A program made the position numbers and the translations under genes. Positions 1 through 9,508 of a DNA stretch of 64,000 nt are shown here, one piece after another. This DNA comes from Proteromonas lacertae (lineage: Eukaryota; Sar; Bigyra; Opalinata; Proteromonadidae): positions 1 through 64,000 of the forward strand of contig NGBS01000315.1 of NCBI GenBank assembly GCA_002245135.1. The letters are read 5' to 3'. The notes below the pieces were generated by a model. The model was not told the origin of the DNA and did not search any database. It saw only the letters and a program-made list of their open reading frames with translations. Position 1 is the stretch's first letter; every line of letters begins with the position of its first letter.

Positions 1-600
1 TTGAATTGCTTCAGGTAACATTGACTTAACTTTTTGAATTACCATAATACAAGTCAGTGATAGCAGGTAATCTACCACCTGACAGCATACGAATTATTTC
101 ATAGTAGTCGAAAATGAAGTACCACATTACATACAAGAACCCTGATGTTGGTAGTTTAGATTTTTTCCATAACCAATAAGCCTAAACATGTCATTACTAT
201 TGCACGAACATATTTTCATTGCATGATCTACTTCAAACATTTGAGGAGTAACTCCACCTACCAAATATGACTTCATTGTATAGTATATTTGTGGAAATAT
301 CCTAAATACATTCTCTACACACAGGAACAAATTACCAGCAAAACCATAAAATCAGATTCACGTAATGAATCAAGTGCTTTTTGAAATTGTGAATTTTCAA
401 ATTGTGCCCATGAACTACAAGCAGTTTTCACTAACCAATAGCTATTTCATATTTTTGTTTATTATCTGCATTCACCCACTCTTGAGGAAGTGAGTGACCT
501 AACTTCTCTCTGTTATAATCAAAGTTAATGAAATCTCTACTATTCTTGTGATGCTATTTCATTCAGTTCTCTATATTTATCTTCATTAATCCAATGTAGC
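1..600 (-). pseudogene. Degenerate reading-frame remnant at the left edge
   Basis: On the minus strand several coding-like stretches lie in different frames and are separated by stops. One runs from about 580 to 520, one from about 520 to 440 and one from 330 to 127. The last encodes about 67 residues including the motif VGGVTPQMFEVDHAMKI; below it a piece reading RMLSGGRLPAITDLYYGN lies at about 90-20. No ATG-started frame spans the region. I do not recognise the family. It could be an eroded viral gene or an older host or transposon gene, and it may continue beyond base 1. Confidence 0.35.
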
Positions 601-625
601 CTGTCCTTCATCCATATCTATAGCA

Positions 626-1174
626 CTATTCACTCAGTTCTTGATTTTTTGGATCTAATGCCCATCTATAAAATTTTGATCTTTCTAATATCTCTTGATC
701 ATCCATATATCTTTGTGCCTTTTGATTATTCAATGCAATATATTCTTTTACTTTTTCAGCTCGATTCGGATCAAAATTATATGGATCTGAATATTGATTG
801 ATCTTACTTACTCCATCAACTAATTCATTTTGCAAATACTCCTGCTGTAATAATAGTTTGTTATAATATTCTATTGCATCTTTATCATTACCTGTTAATT
901 TATCCCAAGTTGAGGTCAACCAATCTTGTCTATAATTTTTATAGGCTGCTAATTGAGGATTCTTTTCTATAATCTCTTGTAATGATTTATAATTTTGTAA
1001 TTTAGGAAATTTTTGTAACAAAGGATCTGTAACTCTATTCATTCCATTATCATATGCCTGAACATCTGCTTCTGTAACATATTCAGGCCAATTCAAAAGA
1101 TAGCTTCTTGGATTAGATGTATCTAATGTTGCTAATGGGAATGTTCCTCTTAAATGTCCTGTTTTTATGTTCAC
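626..1174 (-). CDS. Putative virion protein, or last exon of the gene upstream
   Basis: An open frame of about 182 codons with no in-frame ATG: the first possible start is a GTG and a TAG lies just upstream. It is soluble-looking, rich in Asn, Gln, Tyr and charged helices (for example LLNWPEYVTEADVQAYDNG near the N terminus). The frame becomes continuous with the gene at 1210-2079 if the 41 bases between about 1216 and 1176 (starting GTTGCC, ending GCTAG) are removed as an intron in phase 0. I do not recognise the family. Its place in the capsid-gene block suggests a structural role; that is inference. Confidence 0.55.
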   Translation of the reverse strand: MNIKTGHLRGTFPLATLDTSNPRSYLLNWPEYVTEADVQAYDNGMNRVTDPLLQKFPKLQNYKSLQEIIEKNPQLAAYKNYRQDWLTSTWDKLTGNDKDAIEYYNKLLLQQEYLQNELVDGVSKINQYSDPYNFDPNRAEKVKEYIALNNQKAQRYMDDQEILERSKFYRWALDPKNQELSE

Positions 1175-1209
1175 GATCTAGCATATCATAAAAATTAATA
1201 TGATAATTG

Positions 1210-1971
1210 TTAGGCAACAATTGAAGCATAATTATTAGTTAATGCATATTGAACTTCTTTTCGAGCTTGTCTATTCAAACCTGGACTAAATAATTTATCA
1301 TAATTCCAATTATAATCATATCCTACAGTTTCTTTTGGTATATATGGTTGAATATATTCTGGTATTTGACTTGGCTGTAATTGTGATGTTCCATTATAAG
1401 CAGCACTAGCAGCATCATACATTTGTTGTCTTGGATTAGTAATAATGACATGCTCATTAGGACCAACACTTTGACCCACTCTTAATGGTATAATACCACT
1501 ATTACCACCTAATTTCTTAGTAGCCAAGAGATGCCTCCGTGGGATACTCTCTAATTTTAGTTTATTTCTTCTGTGATGTTTCTTATGTTTGAAATGAACA
1601 TGTTTTCTTCTACCTGAACCTGTCTTTGGATATCCATCTAAAGACATACCAAATAAACCATAATTTACTTTAGGCCATAAATGATATTCACTACCCATAC
1701 CATTAATTAAATTACACACATCTGATCGTGCTTCTGGAACACTACGACCACATTGATATTTGAAATAATGTAAGTAATCTGCCAATTGATCTATTGTTCC
1801 ACCATAGCTGGAATACTTTGATATAATATCTAATGGCAATCCTACATTTTTACATACATTTTCTAAATCTTGTTTTGTATTATTCATAACCATTTGCTTA
1901 ACTGATTCATAATCATATTGATTAATCAAAAATGGTTGTAATTTTTCCATAATAGCATCTACATTATATCT

Positions 1972-2008
<37 letters not shown>

Positions 2009-2079
2009 ATTGGTTGTGTGTTATTTTGCAATGTTGGCTGGGCTGCTGCCGCCGTGGCGGCAGCAGCACCTGCCATCAT
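1210..2079 (-). CDS. Putative structural protein with poly-Gln and His/Lys-rich segments
   Basis: ATG at 2079 gives 289 aa. The N terminus is Ala-rich, followed by a run of about 13 glutamines (CAA-type repeat at 1975-2007), a helical segment ending in a Cys-containing patch (YFKYQCGRSVPEARSDVCN), a strongly basic His/Lys/Arg stretch around residues 155-185, and a polar C terminus. The frame stays open upstream of the ATG, so the protein may be the continuation of the product of 2153-3416, joined across the palindromic repeats at 2155-2250 by an intron or by two small indels. The family is not recognised; the basic middle would suit a DNA- or capsid-contacting virion protein. Confidence 0.6.
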
Positions 2080-2152
2080 TCCGGCGTAACTTGCAGCATT
2101 TGAACTTTGATTATTATAACCTGCACCAGTTGCAGGTATTGAAGTTGTATTA

Positions 2153-3416
2153 TTATAACTGGCCCAGTTGTAGTACTATTAGTTGTATTATTATAACTGG
2201 GGGCAGTTGTAGTACTATTAGTTGTATTATTAGAACTGGGGCAGTTGTAACATTCGATGCTTGAATATTTGAAGTGGCCGGCGCACTCGTCGAATTTGTT
2301 GTTGTTGAAGGAGTAGCACCAAATATACCTCTGAACCAATTGTATATATTACTTAGTGATGTAGTAAAGAAACCCATTATACTATCTAACTTAGAATGAA
2401 TCCATTGTGACATATCCATTGGAGGAACTTGTTTCCAACGATTATATACCAAACTGACAAAATTAGGAGTTAACATTGACACAAAAGATGCTGCATTAAC
2501 CCATGCTGGGGATAAACCAAATATCCATTGCATAACACCACTATATCCTATTCCTGCATTTACTAAATACTTTAATATTGCACCAACAGTACTATCAGGA
2601 AATAGTATATCAAACACTTGTGAAATAGAACCTAATGTCATAGTACATAAGCAGAACTTCACACCAAATTTCAACCAATCGTATGTTGTATTACCTGAAA
2701 AATATTTATCAATTTTTGAAATTAATGATTGTTTTTCTCTTTCTTCCATTGTAGCTATCTTTCTCTGATATTCTTCATTCCTTGCTTTCACTATTTCATT
2801 TTCTTGCTGTAATTCATACTCGTGATCTTTTTGTGTTGTACCAGCATTATTATTCCATCTTGGATTGGATTGATATGAATTTACATTGTACTGTGATCCC
2901 CATTGTTGTAATGGTTGTCCTTCAATTTGAGATAAAAATGGATTTTGCCATTGATATGTTAAATTCTCTGGTTGAGCATAATAATCTGAGTATGGCTTGT
3001 TATACTTACCTATGTTCCTATAATATCGTCCAAACTGATCTGTGATGCCTGACATATATAATTTGTATTTCATCTCATCAGTCATGAAATTGTTTTTTGT
3101 TGCGTTTATATTTGGATTAACAGGCTTTGATAATTCCTCTATATCATCCTCATCTCCTATAGTATCATAAAATTTATTGAAACTAGATTTAGGATCATAG
3201 ACATCTAATCCATATGTACCATTGCCTTTGTCAACAATGGCTGTTGGGTTAGCCATGTGACTGAGATCTAGTTTTATTTTTTTGTTATCTTTCACCTTGT
3301 TGTAGATGATCTTTTTCAATTTTCTCTTAAGTGCATTATGATACACAGAGGGATTCTCAAATCAATTGCTTCTTCTTTTGGTGATGATTGTTGCTTATGC
3401 TTTCGTTTAACACCCA
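2153..3416 (-). CDS. Putative membrane-associated virion protein
   Basis: The main frame runs from 3346 (GTG) or 3256 (ATG, MANPTAIVDKG) down to 2153. A better start may be the ATG at 3416 (MGVKRKHKQQ), 45 bases below a conserved promoter box. That start is one frame off, and joins either by a 1-base indel near 3350 or by a 77-base GTATCA...ACTAG intron. The protein is Tyr/Asn/Gln-rich, has a short coiled coil near the middle (ELQQENEIVKARNEEYQRK) and then hydrophobic stretches compatible with two or three membrane segments (FGVKFCLCTMTLGSISQVF and following). A Thr/Ser/Asn-rich tail follows. The last 25 residues read through repeats at 2155-2250 and are probably not native. Family unknown. 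Confidence 0.55.
2155..2250. repeat. Three palindrome-bearing tandem repeats
   Basis: Three units of about 38 bases share the core AACTGG(n)CCAGTT followed by GTAGTACTATTAGTTGTATTATTA. Unit lengths differ by a single base in the G/C run, which throws the reading frame. The same palindromic core occurs in the intergenic hairpins at 14426-14495. The array may be an intron interior, a transcript-end signal between two genes, or a coding repeat that has lost bases. Confidence 0.7.
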
Positions 3417-3460
3417 TAAAATATATAAAACAATATAAAAAATAGAGAAACAATACTATT

Positions 3461-3486
3461 AGAAATATAGCCGTTATTGATATTAT
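3461..3486 (-). promoter_or_regulatory. Viral promoter box, copy A
   Basis: Twenty-six bases here (core on the plus strand ATATAGCCGTTATTGATATT) are identical to 10871-10896. On the coding strand it reads AATATCAATAACGGCTATA and lies 45 bases before the ATG at 3416. Identity of a noncoding stretch upstream of two unrelated genes suggests a promoter element; function is inferred. Confidence 0.6.
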
Positions 3487-3497
3487 AGATGATATTA

Positions 3498-4559
3498 TTA
3501 ATGAATACCCAGTTCATCAAAAATTCTGTTTAACTGTCTATCAACTCTATCAACATTATCCTCATTCTCATCTTCTGGCTCCCACTCTTCTATAAACTGT
3601 TTTAAATCTTCTTCATCTACTTCTTCATCACTTGCATTAGGAGTATAGAATTCATCATCATCTTCTTCTTCTTCTTCTTTTGGTTTATTGAATTCAATAT
3701 CTTCATTTTCATCATCATCATCATCATCATCTGGCTTTCCATTTGCAACCCATTCTTCATATTGTTTAATATTTTGAGCTTCTTCCCATAATTCTTTTAT
3801 TTTAGTTTTCTGAGCTTCTGTAAAGTCATATTCATCAAATATTTGGTCTATTTGTTCTTTAGTAAAATTTTTAACATCGTCAACAGTAATTTCATCATCA
3901 TCATTATCATTATCATCATCATCTTTAACATCAGTTGACGGCTGTACTTTAATATCTGTTTCTGCTTTAGGAGTAATCAATTTATTCAACTTCTACTATT
4001 ATATATAAATCAAAACATATAGCATATATACCATTTGTTGCATTTGTGACATCTTGATTTGGTTAATTGGATTACTCATATACTCACCCATCTGCATCCT
4101 AGTCTTTGCACTTGCTTGAGCCATTTCATTGTAATTAGGTCTATTCATATTCACATACATGTTAGGACCAAACAAATGCTGATCATCAATCTCTCTTAAA
4201 CTATTAGCAAGTGGTATAGCCATTGCATTACCTTCATGTAATGATGTAGATAACATAGAATCGATTGCATTCTGTCTCTCTAAAAATTTTTGCTCATCAT
4301 TCAATTTACGAATATCACCTTCATTAGGAGGAGTGTCTTTAGAATTCAACTTACTAATCTCATCTTTTATTTCATTTAAACGACTGTTTCTCATATCCAC
4401 TAAATCTTTCGCATTCTCTCTATAAAAATTATTATATAAACTCTGATAATATTTGTCATGTCCTTTATATCCTTCACCTCTCCGTATCTTCTTTCTTTTG
4501 CCTTTGCCTCTCATCCGAGCAAACACAGCAAGTAGTATTTTCTTATTTAGTTTTTTCAT
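3498..4559 (-). CDS. Basic/acidic two-part putative virion protein, probably spliced
   Basis: The first exon starts at ATG 4559 and encodes a Lys/Arg-rich N terminus (MRGKGKRKKIRRGEGYKG), a helical middle and a Met/Gln-rich end. The second part (3989-3498, about 163 aa) is extremely acidic, with several Asp/Glu runs, and has no ATG of its own. Removing about 39 bases between roughly 4037 and 3993 (starting GTATATATGC, ending AATAGTAG) joins the two parts in frame. The intron has the same length and border style as host introns in this window. If it is not spliced, the first part ends at 3999 and the acidic frame has no evident start. Family not recognised. Confidence 0.6.
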
Positions 4560-4630
4560 AATAACTTAATAGAAAATAAAAAGAAACAATTTAATTATAA
4601 TAATAATGTGTAATATAAGTATTATTAATA

Positions 4631-5246
4631 TTATTGAACATAAACAGGCTCGATAGGCTCGCCTTGTATTTCTCTACCTGCAATATCATTACCTAATGGT
4701 TTATCTTCTTCTGGTTCTGGTTCTTTTACTTTCTCTATTTTCTCTTTCTTTGGATTTGAACTCTTTTCTAACTTCTTCATATATTTACCTAATTGATCTC
4801 TAGGTTTCTTTCAAAGCTATTTGTAATTCAGCTTTTGTCATACGACTAGGAGGAGGTAATGATGAGTCCCTATCCTTTTTACTATTTTTTCTACCACCAC
4901 CACGTTTGGACTTTGGCTCGTCTAAAGCATTTGATTTTTGTTTCTTACTAGATCTTCTTTTGGATCTCTCATGTGATCTTGATCTTGATCTGGATTTATG
5001 GGAGTGTTTTTTACCTTTTTTTGAATTTTTATGAGATGATGATCCATCATTCTGTAATATGTTGTATATATCCTTTGGAGAGAATTGTGATAGTAATTCA
5101 TTGATCATAGCATCACTTGGTTCAGCTTCTGCGATTTTTGGTTTGGACATCTTGGAATCATTTTCATTTATTGACTCTACTTCACTATCAGACTCATCAG
5201 TAGAACTATCATCACTCACATATTCAGTTGATTCAGTATCACTCAT
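4631..5246 (-). CDS. Ser/Arg/Lys-rich protein with acidic N terminus, frame interrupted
   Basis: ATG at 5246 opens with an acidic Ser/Asp/Glu-rich region, then a Lys/His/Ser/Arg-rich SR-like middle (KSRSRSRSHERSKRRSSKK) and a Pro/Lys/Glu tail. The frame stops at 4800, but a continuing frame (KYMKKLEKSSNPKK to EPIEPVYVQ) runs on to a TAA at 4631. The two parts join either by a single-base shift near 4795 or by a 55-base intron starting GTATGACAAAAG and ending AATTAG. Highly charged proteins of this kind are common nucleoprotein or virion components; the role here is inference. Confidence 0.5.
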
Positions 5247-5335
5247 TTTTTTATTTCTATGTTATGAAAAATAAAATTAACAAAAAACAATGAAAATAAT
5301 AATATAAGTATTATTAGCATTATTAAAAGTCAAGC

Positions 5336-5629
5336 TTACATTCGAGCCACCTTTGATTTTAAATATGCGTTCAATAATGCTTGTTGATTACTCCCACCTC
5401 CATTGAATGGTAATCTACCTCTTCCTGACCTACGTCTTCTACGACCAAATCCCATTGTTGATAATCCATCTGCGATATTGTCTTTTCCTAATTCCCTAGC
5501 TATTTTGGATGCTATTTTATGATCCTTTGCCCAATTAAATGCTTTGGAACCCCAATTTTTTAACTTACCCCAAAATGAACCGCCCCTTCTTCCATAAACG
5601 CATCTACGTCTTCTACCACCTTTTGGCAT
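5336..5629 (-). CDS. Small basic core-like virion protein
   Basis: 97 aa from ATG 5629. Arg-rich at both ends (GGRRRRCVYGRRGGSFWGK and GFGRRRRRSGRGR), with an amphipathic Trp-containing helix between them (KLKNWGSKAFNWAKDH). The GG-x-FW plus basic-cluster layout is shared with the next gene and resembles the small basic or membrane-active core proteins of adenovirus-like and Polinton-like viruses. That parallel rests on composition and context, not on alignment. A role in DNA condensation or membrane disruption is inference. Confidence 0.6.
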   Translation of the reverse strand: MPKGGRRRRCVYGRRGGSFWGKLKNWGSKAFNWAKDHKIASKIARELGKDNIADGLSTMGFGRRRRRSGRGRLPFNGGGSNQQALLNAYLKSKVARM

Positions 5630-5686
5630 TATGTTATTTCGAATGAAAATAAAGAAATACGATTAAAATAAAAAAATAAAATTAGA

Positions 5687-6217
5687 CTAGAAAACTCTAA
5701 TCTTATTGTCAATATATCGATTATCGAGACTATTACTACTTTTACGTCTTTTACCAGAACCAGTCTTTTTCTTTGCTAACAAAAATTTAGGTATAGTACT
5801 TGGACCACCTTTTGTCCAATTCTTTTTTGGAATAGTGCTTGGGCCACCTAACATCTTTACAGCAAATGGATTAGCCATTCCACCATTTTTTAAATAGGGC
5901 ATACTGCCTGGACCACCACTAATTACATTTTTTAATTCCTTTGGTATCTTTGCATTCTTAACTTTATTCCAAAAAGAACCAGCACCACTTATACCACCAT
6001 CATAATTCCATTCTGCTTGTCCACCTCTTCTTCTACGTTTTCTGCCATATCCTACATTGGATACAACATTACCTAAGGCTGGACCTACACCTGGGATTAA
6101 ACTAGCTGCTGTTGATAAAATTTTTGTTTTCTTAAAGAAATTCTTTACTCCATCCCAGAACTTGCCTTTACCTATGATATACTTACGATATTTCGCTTTT
6201 GAGCTTCTTTTAACCAT
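5687..6217 (-). CDS. Basic Gly-rich virion protein with short internal repeats
   Basis: 176 aa from ATG 6217. The N terminus is basic, followed by an FW-containing amphipathic helix (GKFWDGVKNFFKKTK), a hydrophobic Gly/Pro/Ala stretch (STAASLIPGVGPALGNVV) and an Arg cluster (GRKRRRRGG). A second GSFWNKVK motif follows. The C-terminal half holds degenerate repeats of the form GGPSTIPK or GGPGSMPY. The duplicated FW-K motif makes it a longer relative of the 5336-5629 protein. The hydrophobic Gly-rich stretch beside amphipathic helices would suit a membrane-lytic capsid-interior protein; this is inference. Confidence 0.6.
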   Translation of the reverse strand: MVKRSSKAKYRKYIIGKGKFWDGVKNFFKKTKILSTAASLIPGVGPALGNVVSNVGYGRKRRRRGGQAEWNYDGGISGAGSFWNKVKNAKIPKELKNVISGGPGSMPYLKNGGMANPFAVKMLGGPSTIPKKNWTKGGPSTIPKFLLAKKKTGSGKRRKSSNSLDNRYIDNKIRVF

Positions 6218-6255
6218 AATTTGAAATAATTATATTTTTGAGTGATAATATAGTC

Positions 6256-6278
6256 AATAATATCAATATTGACATTAT
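6256..6278. promoter_or_regulatory. Divergent promoter box between 6217 and 6292 genes
   Basis: AATAATATCAATATTGACAT lies between two divergent viral genes and is followed by ATAGCCGTT. It matches 13408-13430, another divergent promoter, at about 21 of 23 positions, and shares the AATATCAATA core with the boxes at 3461 and 10871. The sequence is itself nearly palindromic, which would suit two-way transcription. Confidence 0.55.
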
Positions 6279-6291
6279 AGCCGTTTTTAAT

Positions 6292-6651
6292 ATGTCAGCT
6301 GGTCCAATACCTCAAATAACTTTTAATAGTGGTGTTGCATATCAACAAGATGGTCAACACCCTCAATATCTACCACAGCCACAACCGAATCAACAATCGC
6401 AACAATCGGTACAAAATGATCAACAAGCTCAAGTACTGAAAACACTCGAAACATTACCTCCAGAGGCACAACAGATGTTAAAGAGTATTAATCCATGGAC
6501 ATTCAAGGAAGCACAAGCTATATTAAATAAATTGACAGATGAAGTGTTAATGGAGAGAAATCAAGCACCAATACAACAACAACAGTCATACCCAGTACAG
6601 AATTTAACTCCTGTGCAATATGCTAGACAAAATATGACATTAATAGGTTAA
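6292..6651 (+). CDS. Gln/Pro-rich small viral protein
   Basis: 119 aa from the ATG at 6292, 14 bases after the conserved box; the frame is open further upstream, but only with non-ATG codons. Gln- and Pro-rich throughout, with a central conserved-looking helix (LETLPPEAQQMLKSINPWTF) and a Tyr-containing tail. No recognised domain. It is the first of three plus-strand genes (6292, 6720, 7318) running in the same direction. A perfect-arm hairpin, GTTAATAATTAAC, covers its stop codon. Confidence 0.55.
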   Translation: MSAGPIPQITFNSGVAYQQDGQHPQYLPQPQPNQQSQQSVQNDQQAQVLKTLETLPPEAQQMLKSINPWTFKEAQAILNKLTDEVLMERNQAPIQQQQSYPVQNLTPVQYARQNMTLIG

Positions 6652-6719
6652 TAATTAACATAATATCAATATTTGAAATATATTCGTTTCATTTTATTAT
6701 TTTTTGTATATTGTGTTCT

Positions 6720-7259
6720 ATGGATTCAAACAACCATAATACCATACACGTTATAGGCATAATGGGTAAATCAAATGATCAAGACCAAAAGAAAGAACAT
6801 TTAGAAGATAAGAAAATGCGATTCAGTCAAAAAAGAAAAAGAGAGAATGATTATTTAGATAATGTGTATAAGTACTTGTATGGAGAAGCAGAATGTACTG
6901 ACGATGAATCAGATGACTATGATCCTGAAGATGATCCAAATGCAAGTGATGTTGATAGTAATGGTAATTTAAAGGATTTCATTGCATATAGTGAAGATGA
7001 AAATGACGCTGAATCGAATATGGAGCAGGATGATTATGATAGCGATAATGATCAATGGTATGATGTATATGATATTCCTGAAATTGTGAATGACAATGAT
7101 AATAAGATACACATGATCAAGAGAAAATTATTAAATGCTATATCTGAATCATTAGATGAATTAGTACCATCAAAAAAACATAAGCATTTGATCAAGCCAA
7201 ACATGCAATGTGACGATTCAAAAAACCTTGATAAAGAAGAAGATTTAGAAGATCTTTAA
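6720..7259 (+). CDS. Acidic viral protein of unknown function
   Basis: 179 aa from ATG 6720. It starts with a His/Asn-rich segment, then a basic patch (KKMRFSQKRKRENDYLDN) like a nuclear localisation signal, then a long Asp/Glu-rich region, and ends with a Lys/His patch and an acidic tail. An ATAATATCAATATTT box lies at 6660-6674, 46 bases before the start. No family recognised; a nuclear acidic protein is the most that composition allows. Confidence 0.5.
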   Translation: MDSNNHNTIHVIGIMGKSNDQDQKKEHLEDKKMRFSQKRKRENDYLDNVYKYLYGEAECTDDESDDYDPEDDPNASDVDSNGNLKDFIAYSEDENDAESNMEQDDYDSDNDQWYDVYDIPEIVNDNDNKIHMIKRKLLNAISESLDELVPSKKHKHLIKPNMQCDDSKNLDKEEDLEDL

Positions 7260-7317
7260 GTGTTAAGTGATTAAACGTAATTACTTTATTTTTTTAATTA
7301 ATTTTTTTTTGCTTATC

Positions 7318-7953
7318 ATGAACACTGTACCACCATTACAACATACTGAGTCACCTAAAAGTATTGTTAAACCTCTAGATTTCACTGAATTAGAAAGAGC
7401 ATTGCCGATTGAAGATGCTGTAAAACCAGTATGTCTATTCAATGAGAAAGATGTAAAGAAAATGGATGTGCATACATATAAAGCTAATTTAGATGTTTTG
7501 GAGCATAGTGAGAGAGCAATATGTGATTGTGAGGGACATGCTGGTTTAGCATTACCAATTGGTGAAGAGAGTTTACCACGTGTGAAATTCAATATAACTC
7601 AAATTCAGCATATTTTAGAAATTTTTAAAGAATCTCTAACTCATTATAGAATTCAAACAAGATTTTTTAATCTCAGTGTAGAAGATTGTATAGAGGTGAG
7701 TAATAGAGTCGATGATGCTATAAAATTATGTTTGAAAGATACTGTTCCGTACTCTGCAGTAAAAGTTGGAGTTCATAATGTGTTAATATGCCTATGGGAA
7801 CGTATACGTAATAATGAAAAAGAAGGAAATCACTATGAGTTGGTGCATTTTGATAGGGAGTTAGATGAGTATGAGCGGTTAATATGGAACGTGTATCATT
7901 GTCTTTGTAAATTTGTGGGAGTCATATCAAAAAGAGAATACTATAGACCGTAA
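7318..7953 (+). CDS. Viral protein of unknown function with Cys/His patch
   Basis: 211 aa from ATG 7318, preceded by a T-rich leader. It is a folded-looking, balanced protein with a Cys/Asp/His patch (ERAICDCEGHAGLALPIGE) and a mostly helical C-terminal half containing further cysteines (LIWNVYHCLCKFVG). No membrane segment. No recognised family. It ends at the palindrome 7951-7972, shared with the convergent gene 7970-8209. Confidence 0.55.
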   Translation: MNTVPPLQHTESPKSIVKPLDFTELERALPIEDAVKPVCLFNEKDVKKMDVHTYKANLDVLEHSERAICDCEGHAGLALPIGEESLPRVKFNITQIQHILEIFKESLTHYRIQTRFFNLSVEDCIEVSNRVDDAIKLCLKDTVPYSAVKVGVHNVLICLWERIRNNEKEGNHYELVHFDRELDEYERLIWNVYHCLCKFVGVISKREYYRP

Positions 7954-7972
7954 TTAATTAATTAATTAATTA
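7951..7972. terminator. Palindrome between convergent genes (AATT repeat)
   Basis: TAATTAATTAATTAATTAAT and the two bases after it form a perfect 22-bp palindrome covering the stop codons of the facing genes 7318-7953 and 7970-8209. Compare the palindromes at 9099-9114 and 14426-14495, also between convergent pairs. A transcript-end signal is inferred. Confidence 0.5.
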
Positions 7973-8209
7973 ATGGTTACTATTATTATAATTATTATAA
8001 TTACTTCTCATTATTTCTTCTCTTTCTTGATTAAAATTCTTTAAAAATCGATTATACTCTTTATCTAAGGTATCTCTCCCATTAGGGTCTAATTGCTCCA
8101 TACGCTCCCAGAATCTGTTTACAGCTTCTTCGAATGGCATGTAATCACAATAATCTAAGTCCTTATATTTTTCTTGTTTATCTGAAGTATCTTTTTGGTT
8201 GTCTGACAT
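7970..8209 (-). CDS. Small charged viral protein
   Basis: 79 aa from the ATG at 8209 (MSDNQKDTSDKQEKYKDLDY). A longer reading from 8383 exists but would overlap the divergent promoter of the 8393 gene, so the short form is preferred. The product is hydrophilic and helical, with the central motif YMPFEEAVNRFWERMEQLDP and an Asn-rich end. Family unknown. Confidence 0.5.
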   Translation of the reverse strand: MSDNQKDTSDKQEKYKDLDYCDYMPFEEAVNRFWERMEQLDPNGRDTLDKEYNRFLKNFNQEREEIMRSNYNNYNNSNH

Positions 8210-8392
8210 GCTTGAGTGTAATGAAATGATGAAAATGGAATCTATCAAATAAGCTTGTGTAATCAAACTATACAATTTACATATGTTCATTGTATGCGCG
8301 GTAATTTGTATAACCGCTCCAAATGTATCAAACATATTCAAACCACATAAATCTTTTTTGTGAAACGGATATATAATATTCATTTTGGCGGT

Positions 8393-9094
8393 ATGAGTTC
8401 AAATATCAATAATGGATCTAATTTTATCACATTAGATGATAGAGATGTTACTTATTTAACTGTAAAAGGATGGTGTAATGAAGCTGAACCAAATACAGAA
8501 AAGATTGAAGATGCAAAGTACTATGTCATGAGTTTTACTCCAGGAAGGTTCTTATTTAAGAACAGAAGACCTATTAAAAATTATTATCAAGATGTAAAGG
8601 AGCCTTTGAAAAAAATGTTTGTGGATTATGCCATCAAGTATACAGATGACTCAAATATGGTCAAAGACTATAAGAAATGTGGATTCCAAGTGATATTTCC
8701 TGAAGACAACGATAATAACACTGTCAGATTCTGGGCATGGTTAAACAAGATTAAAGATCCTCCAAGTTATTTATTTTATGAGTGTCAGTGTGATTTGAGA
8801 ATTAGACAGATAACTGTATTAGATAAGAAGGATAAAGAAAAATACACTATTATCCCAAAATTTGAAGTGCATAGTAGTATCAAGAAATTTGAACAAAAAC
8901 TTGAGAAGGAGAAAGAGGATGATGAGGATCAGTGTGCTGAGAATCAGGATGTAGATGACATAGATTTGGAGAATATGTATACACAACCTGCAGATTATGA
9001 TATTATTCCAATACCAACAACACCTGCTCCGATGAAAAGAAGAACTGAGAGTGATAATCAAAACCAACAATACAAGAGAAACAAGAAGAATTGA
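8393..9094 (+). CDS. Viral protein of unknown function, possible nucleic-acid-binding fold
   Basis: 233 aa from ATG 8393. The first 150 residues look like a compact alpha/beta domain with many aromatics (VKGWCNEAEPNTEKIEDAKY, VRFWAWLNKIKDPPSYLFYE). Then follow a charged linker, an acidic segment and a basic tail (MKRRTESDNQNQQYKRNKKN). The layout of a folded domain with acidic linker and basic tail recalls small viral single-strand DNA-binding proteins, but I cannot show homology. It faces the 9105-9428 gene and ends next to a perfect palindrome. Confidence 0.55.
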   Translation: MSSNINNGSNFITLDDRDVTYLTVKGWCNEAEPNTEKIEDAKYYVMSFTPGRFLFKNRRPIKNYYQDVKEPLKKMFVDYAIKYTDDSNMVKDYKKCGFQVIFPEDNDNNTVRFWAWLNKIKDPPSYLFYECQCDLRIRQITVLDKKDKEKYTIIPKFEVHSSIKKFEQKLEKEKEDDEDQCAENQDVDDIDLENMYTQPADYDIIPIPTTPAPMKRRTESDNQNQQYKRNKKN

Positions 9095-9098
9095 TTAA

Positions 9099-9114
9099 AA
9101 TTTTTTATAAAAAA
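9099..9114. terminator. Perfect 16-bp palindrome between convergent genes
   Basis: ATTTTTTATAAAAAAT begins five bases after the stop of the 8393 gene and overlaps the end of the facing 9105 gene. It is self-complementary with no mismatch. It is the second of three convergent viral pairs with such a palindrome. Confidence 0.5.
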
Positions 9115-9428
9115 TCAAATGCATCATCTGATCCAGATGATCCTCCTGTACCACTATTCTTGATATCGACCAACATTTCTCTAATCGATTTAGCATCTCC
9201 AACTTTTTCTCCCAAATTGCTTGTAATCGATGTCAGTGCCCTCGTGACAGGTGTTAGATCTGTTGATACAGCTTGTTTTTTAATAGGACGGCCAAACATA
9301 AAATATAGCAAAATAAACAAAATAATTATATTAGTGACAATATGGGGATTATTATTATTCCGAATCGCTGGGATAACTTGATGAATCAGTGGACTCATCA
9401 TCGCTGCTATAGGAAATGAGGTGATCAT
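9105..9428 (-). CDS. Small viral membrane protein
   Basis: About 108 aa from the ATG at 9428; the open frame extends to 9482 but only through non-ATG codons. A clear transmembrane helix (NIIILFILLYFMFG) is followed by a basic anchor (RPIKKQ) and a soluble helical C terminus ending in Gly/Ser/Asp. The region upstream is the foldback element at 9509, so the natural N terminus or promoter may have been displaced. Small one-helix membrane proteins are common in these viruses; the specific role is unknown. Confidence 0.5.
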   Translation of the reverse strand: MITSFPIAAMMSPLIHQVIPAIRNNNNPHIVTNIIILFILLYFMFGRPIKKQAVSTDLTPVTRALTSITSNLGEKVGDAKSIREMLVDIKNSGTGGSSGSDDAFDFL

Positions 9429-9508
9429 ATTTATTATTGTGATTATAGCTATTATTACTATTATCTCTAATTCTACTATCAAAATTCACTCTAAATTCAT
9501 GATTATAT

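Noticed and set aside
1975-2007. CAA/TTG microsatellite as a regulatory repeat
   Set aside because: It is in frame and encodes polyglutamine in the 1210-2079 product; no reason to assign another role.
9091-9381. Plus-strand frame overlapping the small viral membrane gene
   Set aside because: The opposite strand encodes a clear TM protein; this frame lacks an ATG and is a shadow.
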